From Neofusicoccum parvum (lineage: Eukaryota; Ascomycota; Dothideomycetes; Botryosphaeriales; Botryosphaeriaceae): a stretch of DNA of 64,000 bases. Within the stretch, counting starts at the first letter, position 1. Every line of letters begins with the position of its first letter. The stretch lies in assembly GCA_020912385.1 (NCBI GenBank), contig CP087207.1:2232001-2296000 (forward strand), read 5' to 3'. A program made the translations under genes and the position numbers. Below are positions 10,194 to 19,275 of this stretch, piece by piece. The notes beneath the pieces are model-generated. The model worked only from the letters and a program-made list of their open reading frames with translations, was not told the DNA's origin and did not search any database.

Positions 10194-13100
10194 ATGGCCT
10201 ACATCTACACCACCATCACCACCACCACCGACGCCATCGCCACCGCCCACGACCAGCTCACCCTCGCCCTCGCCTCCCTCACCGCGCTCCTCGCTCTCCT
10301 CATCTACGCGCTCATCCGCCTCCACACCCCGTCCCTCCCCACCCTCCCCGCCCCCATCCTCCTCTCCTCCATCCTCACCCTCACAGCCCTCTACGCCGCA
10401 ACCGGCTACCACTCCATCACCACCGCCTTCCCCGCCGCCGCCATCTGCCCCTCCCTCGCCCACGGCCTCGCCCTCGCCGCTGCCTCCGTCCCCCCCGCCG
10501 CCGCCGCCCTGCCCGTCCTCGTCCTCGCGCTGCTGACCCTCGGCGTCTGGCCCGCCGCGCGCCGCGTCGCCGCCGCCTACGCCGCATGCCGGCGGACGGG
10601 GCTGCGGGCGGCGCTGCGGAGCGTGCTTGGCCGGACCGTGAGCGCGGCGCCCGCGGCCGCGTCGACGGGTGGCGAGCCAGAAGGAGGAGGAGGGGGTGGC
10701 GGAGACGGCGTCGCGGCCGGCGAGTCCGAGGTGGACGCCGTGGAGGAGGAGCAGGGCGAGGCGGTGCGGCGGCACGGGCGCGACGTGGATGCGGCGGAGG
10801 CGGAGGTGGCGGCGGGGTGGTACGCGGAGATGCAGGCGAGGGTTGCGGAGAAGGAGGCGGAGGGCGTGCGGCTGCGGTCGGCCGAGCGTGGTGGCGCTGG
10901 GGGGGAGGTGGGCTCGATGGGCGAGGAGCGAGAGAGGGCTGGGGCGGGGTCGGCGGGTGATGGCGAGGCTGGCCGGATTGGCTTTGACCTTCATGGGGAT
11001 CTGGAGACGGCTAGGGAGATCATCGGAGATCTGACTGGGCAGAAGGAGCACCTGCAAGCCCTCTACGACAAGCAGGCGGGAGAAGCCCAGGCCAGGATCG
11101 ACCGGGCTACTGCTGTTGGCAAGAGAGAGATCGAGAGGCTCCAGAACCAGGTCGCCAGGCTGAAGGATGGTTACGGAGCTTCGGCAACAGGCGGATACAA
11201 CGGTCATGACGAATGTGAAGCTCGCATCGAGGCCTTGGAGCAGAAGCTTGCCGAAGAGCAAGCTAATCACGACTCTACGAAATCTTCTTGGGAAGACTCG
11301 AAGAGGAAGCTCGAAAGTGCGAGTACTTCTGCTGCTGCTTTGGATGCGGCCGTCAAGGACAACGAGAAAAAGGAAGCGGAGCTTTTTAAATCGCAAGTAA
11401 TCGTCAACAAAGTGTTCAGAGGATATCAGCGCGTGTGCGAGACCAGCATCGCCAAGGACGCGCAGCTCGCAACACAGAGAGACACCCTTGAATCGGCGCA
11501 GGCTAGGCACAAACTCGAAATAGAGCGCATCGCCGACTTAGAAGAGGAGGTCGACAGGCTCAACGAAGAGATCGAGGAGATCGAGAACGCAAAGAACGAG
11601 GCGCTGGACCTGCAAGAGAAGCAGTACCGCCAAGAACTTGACCGTAAGCAGTACATGATCAACACAGTGCAAGAAAACTTGATCAGGAACAACCGGACGC
11701 ACCAGGAGGACATGGCGAAGATCAGCGAGCTCGAATGCAAGCTAGAGCAGCACGGCCAAGTCACCAAGAAGCTCCAGCACTACATCGACGTCAGAGACAA
11801 CCAGCTGAAAGTCAAGGACGAGAAAATCAGCACCTGCAGAGACGAGATCAAGGAGTGGACCGAGAGAGTGAACGAGCTGAAGAAAACTGAGAAGGCCGTC
11901 GTCGCCAAGGACAGGGAGATATCCGGCCTCAAGAACAGCGCCACGGCGAAAGATAAGAAGATTGTCGATCTTGAGGATTCCGTTGCCACGAAGGGCATCG
12001 AGCTTGCGGCTAGCGAGGGCAAGATCCGCGCTCTTCAGAAAACCGATGGCGAGAAGGAGGATAGGATCACCGCGCTGGAAAAGGACTTGGCTTGCGCCAA
12101 TACCGAGCTCGACGGCACGAGAAAGCGTGCAGATAACGCTGCCAAGGAGCTTGAGGCTTTGAAAAAGATACCCCTGGAGGATGCCAGCGAAGATTCCAAG
12201 GCACGCATTGCTGCGCTCGATGAAGCAAAGCGCAAAGCTGAGGAGCAGTTGGAGCAAGCAAGGGAGGAGTTCGGCAAGTGGTATGAGAAGGGGACGGTGA
12301 AAGAGAAAGAGCTCCGGAAGCAGCTTAGAGATGAGCAGGGGAACGCCCGGGATCAGGTTGCGCAGAAGGAAAAGGACGTTCGTGAAGAAGCCAGAGCTGC
12401 TTGGGAAAGAGAGAAAGAAAGATTGCAGGCAGAGGCTGAGGCACACCAGCGGTCTCTGACGAGCGAAATCGAGTCTCTCCAGAAGCAACGGGATCAAGTC
12501 GAGGTACAGAAGGATGCTACTTTAGCCGCTCTGGGCCAGATGAGAGAAGATTTGGAGAGCAATCTCCAGCGGCGGAAGGAACATGAAGCAATGTACGACG
12601 ACGCGATCAAGCAGCGAGACAGCCTCCAAGAGGAGCGGGACCTCCTCACACGGGCCGGGGCCGCCGCCGTGAAAGAAATCGGATACTTACGCCAAAACGC
12701 CAACGTACCAATGCTCGAGATGCAGAAGAGAGAGCTGGGGCAGCTGCGTTCGCATCTCGCCCTCGCCCAGAATGTGATCGTGTACAACGCCGACCGCCCG
12801 CTCGAAGTCCCCTCCGCGAAGACCGTCGAGTTCCGCGACTTCAGCACCGCCACCGGCGAGGTCGCCGCGCGCATGCACGCTGATCCCCAAGCATTCTTCC
12901 AATCCGAAGCTGAGTTCCACACCGTCGGCGACATGTGCGTCACCGCACTCATCAACTGGGAGTACTGGCTCGGCCACGAAGAAAAGCGCACCAAGGTGCT
13001 CCGCAGCAACTACGTCTTCGGGCCGCACGCCTTCGCCGCGGGCGAGCGGGAGGACGACGAGCTCGACATCATCCCCTTCTGCTACGTCCTGCCGCTCGCC

Positions 13101-14096
13101 CGCGCCGCGACGCGCGGCTTCTACTTCTTCCACGCGCGGAAGCGCGACGAAAACTTCAGTAGCCAGGTGCAGCGCAGCTGGGCTGCCGTGCATCGGCTCT
13201 GCCACAAGGCCGAGGAGGCCAGCGAGGGCGCGTACCTCGCCGACGTCGCGCGCCTCGCCCAGCTGGGCGACCCGGCCGCGGTCTTGGGCCGCGCCTACGA
13301 CGACGGCAGCCATCGCCTCTTCCCCGAGCTGCGCGTGCTCGAGGACAACCCCCTGCGCCGCCGCGAGCTCCGGGGCCGGCCTTTCGAGGTGGCTATCCGC
13401 GTCCGCGACTACCTCACCGAGATCGAGGCGTTCCTCGAGCGCCTCGAGGCCACGTCTGCCGAGCGGGGTTGGAACTATGGGTCTTGGCGCGAGGACGTGT
13501 CGTGGGAATGGGAGGTCTTCGGCTGGCGCCGCGTCTCGTCATTCATGCGGCACATCCTCGAGACGGAGAAGGAATTGCTGCGCATGCCGCTTGTGGCCCA
13601 GGTGATCAAGCACTGGCTTGAAGAGGGAGAAATCCTCGAGAGGTACGAAAAGCTCGCTATGAAAGATGGAAAACGGCAAAAGGTCGTGGAGGGTGAAAAG
13701 ACCGACCCGGAGACCGGCGATATTGAGGAGTTGGTGCCTTCAGATGAGGATAGGGCATGCTTCGTTGCCTACGAGGGCAACCACTCCCGTCTGAAGTTGT
13801 TGGAGGATAGATTCGTCAAGAATATCCCGTACTCATTCCACAATTACACGTACCGGCATGTGGACGAAAATCCGGAAGTGTTCGAAGGGGAGATCATTGC
13901 TGATCTGAAGAGGATGGCAGAGAGATATCCAACCTTCGATGTAGATGCGTGGGACGCTGAGATGAGAGAGAGGGAGGGAAGCGATTGGGAGTCGGAGGAA
14001 CCAGAGGCTGAGATGGAATCCGGGGAGGATGAAGGCCCCCTTTCGCGTGATGATGATGAAGCGTCTGAGGGCGATGACGGTTCCCAGCAAGAGTAA
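10194..14096 (+). CDS. Large membrane-anchored coiled-coil protein of unknown function
   Basis: This is one long exon encoding 1300 residues. I chose the ATG of MAYIYTTIT because it sits in a good context (CACCATGG) directly before the hydrophobic part. Residues about 20-45, 50-75 and 90-125 are hydrophobic and look like two to four membrane helices. A Gly/Glu-rich linker follows. Residues about 270-860 form a long heptad-rich coiled coil full of E/K/R/Q, with repeated short units such as KDEKIS, AKDREIS and AKDKKIV. Residues about 880-1240 look globular (FRDFSTATGEV, EYWLGHEEKR, FCYVLPLARAATRGFYFF). The last 50 residues are strongly acidic. I do not recognise the C-terminal domain. The stop codon overlaps a perfect donor (AAGAGTAAGT, GT at 14093), so the true 3' end may be spliced further. 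An organelle-tethering or scaffold role is possible but not shown. Confidence 0.75.
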   Translation: MAYIYTTITTTTDAIATAHDQLTLALASLTALLALLIYALIRLHTPSLPTLPAPILLSSILTLTALYAATGYHSITTAFPAAAICPSLAHGLALAAASVPPAAAALPVLVLALLTLGVWPAARRVAAAYAACRRTGLRAALRSVLGRTVSAAPAAASTGGEPEGGGGGGGDGVAAGESEVDAVEEEQGEAVRRHGRDVDAAEAEVAAGWYAEMQARVAEKEAEGVRLRSAERGGAGGEVGSMGEERERAGAGSAGDGEAGRIGFDLHGDLETAREIIGDLTGQKEHLQALYDKQAGEAQARIDRATAVGKREIERLQNQVARLKDGYGASATGGYNGHDECEARIEALEQKLAEEQANHDSTKSSWEDSKRKLESASTSAAALDAAVKDNEKKEAELFKSQVIVNKVFRGYQRVCETSIAKDAQLATQRDTLESAQARHKLEIERIADLEEEVDRLNEEIEEIENAKNEALDLQEKQYRQELDRKQYMINTVQENLIRNNRTHQEDMAKISELECKLEQHGQVTKKLQHYIDVRDNQLKVKDEKISTCRDEIKEWTERVNELKKTEKAVVAKDREISGLKNSATAKDKKIVDLEDSVATKGIELAASEGKIRALQKTDGEKEDRITALEKDLACANTELDGTRKRADNAAKELEALKKIPLEDASEDSKARIAALDEAKRKAEEQLEQAREEFGKWYEKGTVKEKELRKQLRDEQGNARDQVAQKEKDVREEARAAWEREKERLQAEAEAHQRSLTSEIESLQKQRDQVEVQKDATLAALGQMREDLESNLQRRKEHEAMYDDAIKQRDSLQEERDLLTRAGAAAVKEIGYLRQNANVPMLEMQKRELGQLRSHLALAQNVIVYNADRPLEVPSAKTVEFRDFSTATGEVAARMHADPQAFFQSEAEFHTVGDMCVTALINWEYWLGHEEKRTKVLRSNYVFGPHAFAAGEREDDELDIIPFCYVLPLARAATRGFYFFHARKRDENFSSQVQRSWAAVHRLCHKAEEASEGAYLADVARLAQLGDPAAVLGRAYDDGSHRLFPELRVLEDNPLRRRELRGRPFEVAIRVRDYLTEIEAFLERLEATSAERGWNYGSWREDVSWEWEVFGWRRVSSFMRHILETEKELLRMPLVAQVIKHWLEEGEILERYEKLAMKDGKRQKVVEGEKTDPETGDIEELVPSDEDRACFVAYEGNHSRLKLLEDRFVKNIPYSFHNYTYRHVDENPEVFEGEIIADLKRMAERYPTFDVDAWDAEMREREGSDWESEEPEAEMESGEDEGPLSRDDDEASEGDDGSQQE

Positions 14097-16437
14097 GTAA
14101 AAGCAAATGAGAACAGAGACTTACACGGAGGCGGTGAGAAATCTTCCGAGCAGTGCTTCTCGTTCTTGCTCCGACCATTGCGTTCTGTCTGAGTTGACAT
14201 TTCCGTATGTTCCTAATGTTACATGATCGGAGCTCCCCTTTTAATGTTATCTTACCCCTGTGGTATATCCATGGGCCAGAGAATAGCTCAAAATTCCGAA
14301 TCTTTCTCCCGTTCCTTCTCATCCATCAAAGTGTGACATTCTCTATTCGTGATGCACGCGGAGAAATTGGTGTGATTCCTTTGAGACTGCTTTGTTGGTA
14401 GATTAAACGTCGAGGGGTGGATGCTCAGGGGTTGAATTTGGAAAGGCTTGCTTCTCAATGCAACTGTTGTAAAAGCAGTCTACTCCAACGGATGTCAAAC
14501 CTGCTGGACAAATTTTAAGCAATTCCGAGCGTTCCGACGTCGACTGCTGCGCTCTCTGCAATACCAAAAGCGGAAAGGCTCAGTAGGGCGGAATGGGGCA
14601 TACCCAGCCTAAACGGAGCAGCTCGCTTAAGTTTTAACGAGCCGTGAAAGGGTTCAGGGGCTTTGGAGATGGTGTTCGCTGGCTCTCATTTGACGCCTTG
14701 TAAAACAGCTCGCATATGCCTTGCGGAACGCCCAGCCGGCAGATTAAGTCCGTGTTGTGGTTCAAACCCAGGGCTCGCCGCCGTCACGGCTGGCGCACGT
14801 CATGCCGTGGGACCCCTGGTTGGGCACGCATGTCATTCGCTCGGCGAATCCAGACGCGTTCCTGCAGCGGTAAGCAGAGTCAGGACTCGCATGCATGCCG
14901 GGGCGGGGGGACTGAGGCAAGAACGCGTACACGGCAATGTGTATTCGCGCCATTGGCAGGTGTTGCATGCATGAGCGGGCGAACCGTAGACGGCTGGGAA
15001 GGTTGGAGACGTCTGCAGCTGCTTGAAAGAGCTGGGACAGAGAGTTCTCAGCAGGCTTTGCAGATAAACTCTCGCGGCCGTCACATGCGGAGCAAGTCGA
15101 GGGCTTCGCGATTGGACGTTGATAAAAAGGGTCCCTGAGGGACTGGCGAATAGCAGGCAGCACGCCGATATCACATGTGAGGCCCTGCAAGCAAGGGACT
15201 GGCAGCGGCAAACGTCATTGGAGAGCGGGGCCCTGGCGTCGTCCTGGAGTCCAGAAAAGTGCAGCTCTGTTGACATGTCGGAGTCGGCGCGGCGCGCAGG
15301 TCGGGTACAGCACGACGTGTGGTCCAGACAGCTCGGCAGCGCCATGGCTACCTCGGCTGGGAGTATTGAAAAAGAAAGCAGGGCGAGACGAGGCCAAGTG
15401 AGCCAGCCGGAGGCAGCTAGCAGGCGGCCGTTGGACCCCAGGCTCGCGGCGGGTGAGACAGGGAGCGGCGCCACGAGAGGGAAAACGGGCAGCTGGGGCA
15501 GCGCGGCGAGCCAGCTGATCAGGAATGTCGCTGGCGGGCTGTGTCACTCCGCGGCCGCAGGGGGCTAGAAGCGCGTGTCGCGAGGCTCGATGCGACTCAT
15601 GGGGGCCTGGGGCGGGTGTGCGGACGGAGGGACGGAGGGACGGAGGCAGAGGCAGAGGCACCGGCGGATCTGCCAGGCGACTGCTCGCCGGGCGTTGCAG
15701 TGCGATCCCCCGCGCCCGACCCGCGGCGATCGGCTCGCCAGCAGCGCAGCGCAGCGCAGCGTGCATGGCACCAGGTTTGCAGTTGAGTGCGATGCGGCCA
15801 CCATCAGGCTAGATCGGCGGCGCGCGGCTGGCCGCTCGCACAGCATAAGCAGCAGCGGCCGGAAAACTGGACCGCCTGCGACTGGCGGCCCACGTGCGGC
15901 GCAGGAATCGGCAGCTGCTCGCAAATCGGCAGCGCCACAGCGGGCGCGGGCTGCGTCTTGGGCCGGTGAGGTGACGACCCCACTGCGCGCGCTACAGAAA
16001 GCACCCAGCCGCCAGCCGCCAGCCGCTCAGCTCCAGCACGACCGCAGCTCGCCTTGCGTCCGCCGCCCGCGACGCGCTCTGCCCGGCACTCTCGCCCCTG
16101 TGTGCGCCCTTCGGCCCGTTGGTGGTGCGGCGCCCTTCACACCACCCGGACCTGATCCGCCGCCCAAGCCGACTCCACTCCCGCGGCGGAGATTTGCCAT
16201 TTGCCAGCAGCCCACCGCGTGCGCCAGCCATTTTTTCGCTGCCCGTTCACGATACCCGCGCCGCCGGCCATTATGCCCATGTTCCCACGCAGGAGCCACC
16301 GCTCGACCACGCTTCCCCGTCCGCGGATGGCCAGAGAGTGCAGCAGGAGCTGTACACTGGCCCGAGTATAGGTAGCCACGAACGCCAAATACCCACGAGA
16401 ACCTCCCTCCAAACCCTTGACCATCTTTCTCCTCGCC
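14097..16437. other. 2.3-kb GC-rich stretch without a supportable gene
   Basis: This region precedes the PHO80-type cyclin. From about 14700 it is GC-rich, so long open frames occur on both strands (for example 15575-16375 and 14833-15474). Their translations are Arg/Ala/Pro/Ser-rich, mutually overlapping and without motifs, so I treat them as composition artefacts. It contains short simple repeats: (GCAGC)-type at about 15745-15763 and (GGGACGGA)/(GGCAGA) at about 15627-15662. A long 5' leader or non-coding transcript for the cyclin is possible. Confidence 0.4.
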
Positions 16438-17391
16438 ATGGCCCAGCCTCAGGACCACGCCCAGCACCATGCCGGCGAGGCCTCGTCCTCGGCCGCCCTC
16501 CACCTCGAGCTCCCTCCCCCACCCAACCCTTCGGCGGACGCAGGCGTGATACCGCGCATCTCGACCCCAGACGAGGATGCCCCCACGCCGCCCGCCGACG
16601 CGGAATTTGACCCGTCAACCCTGCGCCCCGAGACCGCCATGAAGATGCTATGCCGCGCCGTCGTAGCACTCGCAAGCGCCACAGGCGACATCCCCCCAAC
16701 CCCGCCCATCAGCCGCCCCGGCACGCCGCGAGCCTCGCCCATGCCCACGCCGTCGGGCGTGCGGTCACGGAGCAGCTCCCGCCCGGCGACACCAGTGCCG
16801 TCGGACGACCTGAAGGGCCCCAAGTACCGGGGCATTGTAATTGGCAGCCCCGAAGCACAGCACCACGAGCCGTCGGCACGCGACGTTGGCGTCGACGCCG
16901 AGCCGGTGCACATCCAGCAGATTGCCATCGCGCGCAAGTTCTACTCGCGGAAACCGCCTCCCATCACGCTGCTGGACTACCTCATGCGGCTGCAGCGCTA
17001 CTGCCCCATGTCGACGGCGGTCTACCTGGCGGCGGCCTCGTACATCTACAAACTGGCGGTGGAGGACAAGGTGGTGCCGGTGACCGGGCGCACGGTGCAC
17101 CGGCTGCTGCTGGGCACGCTGCGCGTGGCCATGAAGGCGCTGGAGGACTTGCGTTACCCGCAGGCGCGCTTCGCCGGCGTCGGCGGCGTGCGCGAGAGCG
17201 AACTGCAGAAGCTGGAGATCAGCGTGTGCTATCTGATGGACTTTGAGCTGCAGGTGTCGCCGACGAGCCTGTATAGCAACACGCTGCGGCTGCAGCAGGC
17301 GGGCGTGCAGGCCACGGCGTACAACGCGAAGGTGCCCTCATCCTTCCGACCGAAGATGCCGGAGGCGGCACGGACAGAGGTGACGGCATGA
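16438..17391 (+). CDS. PHO80/PCL-type cyclin
   Basis: Single exon, 317 residues, with the ATG of MAQPQDHAQ in context GCCATGG. The first 150 residues are Pro/Ser-rich and disordered. The cyclin box follows: ITLLDYLMRLQRYCPMS, AVYLAAASYIYKL, TVHRLLLGTLRVAMKAL, RFAGVGGVRESELQKLE and YLMDFELQVSP. This order (YCP, HRLL, FA-VGG, ELxxLE, DFxL) is the PHO80 cyclin family, which partners Pho85-type CDKs. The usual VASKF(F/L)SD is replaced by VAMKALEDL. Filamentous fungi carry several such cyclins, in phosphate signalling, polarity or glycogen control, and I cannot say which this is. TP/SP-rich N-terminal sites (PATPVPS, ISTPDED) look like CDK substrates. Confidence 0.85.
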   Translation: MAQPQDHAQHHAGEASSSAALHLELPPPPNPSADAGVIPRISTPDEDAPTPPADAEFDPSTLRPETAMKMLCRAVVALASATGDIPPTPPISRPGTPRASPMPTPSGVRSRSSSRPATPVPSDDLKGPKYRGIVIGSPEAQHHEPSARDVGVDAEPVHIQQIAIARKFYSRKPPPITLLDYLMRLQRYCPMSTAVYLAAASYIYKLAVEDKVVPVTGRTVHRLLLGTLRVAMKALEDLRYPQARFAGVGGVRESELQKLEISVCYLMDFELQVSPTSLYSNTLRLQQAGVQATAYNAKVPSSFRPKMPEAARTEVTA

Positions 17392-17912
17392 TCAAAAATT
17401 CATTCCGATTTCGTCGGCCATGTGTCGCTAATGTCGGGAAAGCGAATGTTTAATGTATCTTAAGTGCGGCTGTTGCTGGGCGTTTTTGGGAGCATTGGAC
17501 AGTGGATTTCAGGGATACACCAGGGCCTTGTTTTCTGGCGGGCGGCCTTTTGACGAATTTGCTCGAATAGCTTTTAGTTCCCTTGCAATGGTACCACAGC
17601 GGATTCCTCTCCTGATCTACGCAGCCAGAGTCAGTGATGTGCAGCGCGTGGAGCTAAGAAAAGAAGGGTCCACAGCGCACCGCGGACACCGAGATCTGCG
17701 GCGGCTGCGCCAACGCCACCCGCCAGGCGTACCGCCGCGCATCCAGAGCGAAACACCAGCCCGTCGCCCGCTGCTGCAGCCATCCATCCCGCTGCCAACA
17801 TCAGCGCCCGACACCGCAATCCGCCAGCCCAGTCCTCCCTCGACCGCGCGCGTGCTCTCTCTTCCTTTCTCCGCTTACCGCGCCATTCGTTCCCGCCAGC
17901 CACGCCGCTGCC
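17392..17912. other. Intergenic, KRE9-like promoter
   Basis: 520 bases between the cyclin stop and the next start. There are no recognisable genes. A pyrimidine-rich leader lies at 17835-17912. Confidence 0.4.
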
Positions 17913-18947
17913 ATGAGGCTCGCCCGTTCCACGCTCTGGGCCGCGTCGCTCATCCCTTTTGCCAGCGCCGACGTCAAATTCACAAGCATCACGGGCGGCG
18001 ATGCGCTGATCGTAGGCTATGGTCCGTCGCCAATCACCGTCGAATGGACCGACTCAGGCAATGAGCCCAAGATCGCCCAGCTAGAGAGTTATGTGCTAGA
18101 TCTATGCGCCGGGACAAACGACAACTTCGTGAGTATAAAATAGACGGCCGGCCGGCTGACTCGCTGAGAAGTTTGTCGCACACCTTATCTGACACGAGCG
18201 AACCGTAGGCTTCAGTTAAGACCATAACCTCGAAAGGCTTGTTTTCGCTGGGGAATATCGCAAAGGGCATTATTCTCCCAACCGACGGCGGGGACGCCGA
18301 GAGCGCGTAGTACGTATCCAAGCGCGTTATTGTAGTTGTCACGCCCGCTGACCATGGCTCAACAGCTTTTTCCGCATCGTCTCCAAGACGAAAGATGGCG
18401 AGACGATTACGAACTACTCCCCGCGCTTCACGCTCTCCGGCATGGCTGGCAAATTCCCAGCGTCCGTCCAAGAAGCCCTCGACGCGGAGCCCATACTCGA
18501 CACAGACGCACCGGTCATCGAGGACGCGAACGACACCGAGCTGAAGAAGAGACAAGGCGGTGCACCCATAGGCGCTGGTGCTGCTGCAACGGCAACTGCG
18601 GTGGCGGCGGGGGGCAGCTACACGATTCCGTACACGATGCAGACGGGATTGACCAAGTACGCGCCGATGCAGCGGGTGCCGAGCTCCAAGATTACGAAGA
18701 GCAGCGCCAGCATGCAGTTCCCGACCAGCAACTACACGCCGTACACGACGTACGCGTCCATCCCGACGCAGGTGATGACGGTGACGCAGAGCGGGACGTT
18801 TACGATCAGCAGCAGGGAGGCTACGGTAAGTCGCATCCCCAGGCCGCCATGATGCGGGACAAATGCTAATTTGCTGCCTTCCAGCAAGCGGCTGCCGCCA
18901 TGCCTTCAGATGACATGGCGAGATTTTTGGCGAGGTGGAAGGACTAG
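17913..18947 (+). CDS. KRE9/KNH1 family cell-wall beta-1,6-glucan assembly protein
   Basis: Exons are 17913-18128, 18209-18309, 18366-18825 and 18885-18947, giving 279 residues. The junctions restore DNFASVKTI, ESAYFFRIVSK and EATQAAAAM. A signal peptide (LWAASLIPFASA) is followed directly by DVKFTSITGGDALIVGYGPSPITVEW, the N-terminal beta-sandwich typical of KRE9/KNH1 and related Ser/Thr-rich wall proteins. A LKKRQ site near residue 165 looks like a Kex2 processing site. The C-terminal part is rich in Thr, Ser, Tyr and Pro (YTIPYTMQT, YTPYTTYASIP), as in KRE9 C-terminal domains. Yeast Kre9/Knh1 work in the secretory path and wall for beta-1,6-glucan synthesis. The 63-nt last exon would be missed by a single-frame search. 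Confidence 0.85.
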
Positions 18948-19275
18948 GTGATTGATAATCATGTTCACGAGCATGCTGCAACTGTACGACTACGAACAAT
19001 TGGTGGAGTTTGGGTGTTGGGGCATTCCGCATAAAGCTATGAGACGAGCGGGCATCGCGTTCTACGAAGTATACCAGGAGACAAATGTATTATCACGAAG
19101 CACTGCCATTAGAGGGCGGACGCCGAACGCTTTAATCAACGAACGCTGCGGCATTCGTATCTGGCGATCAGAAGTCACGTGCGCGTCAATGCTTTGCCCA
19201 ACCCATCTCCACCGCGCGAGCATCTCAATTAAGTCCGAGGGACCCAATCGCGGATTGTCCGATCCCGTTCTTCCA
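18948..19275. other. Intergenic, prolidase promoter
   Basis: 328 bases. An open frame runs in phase into the prolidase, but there is no ATG in convincing context before 19276. Confidence 0.4.

Noticed and set aside
10055..10960. 301-codon His/Pro/Arg-rich frame overlapping the coiled-coil gene
   Set aside because: Shadow frame of the true gene in GC-rich sequence.
14759..14769. GGTTCAAACCC string resembling a tRNA B box
   Set aside because: No matching A box, anticodon arm or acceptor stem can be folded around it.
14833..15474. 213-codon open frame on the - strand
   Set aside because: Ser/Ala/Cys-rich composition artefact with no family features.
15575..16375. 266-codon open frame on the + strand
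   Set aside because: Arg/Ala/Pro-rich translation in GC-rich DNA, overlapped by several equal frames on both strands; no motif.
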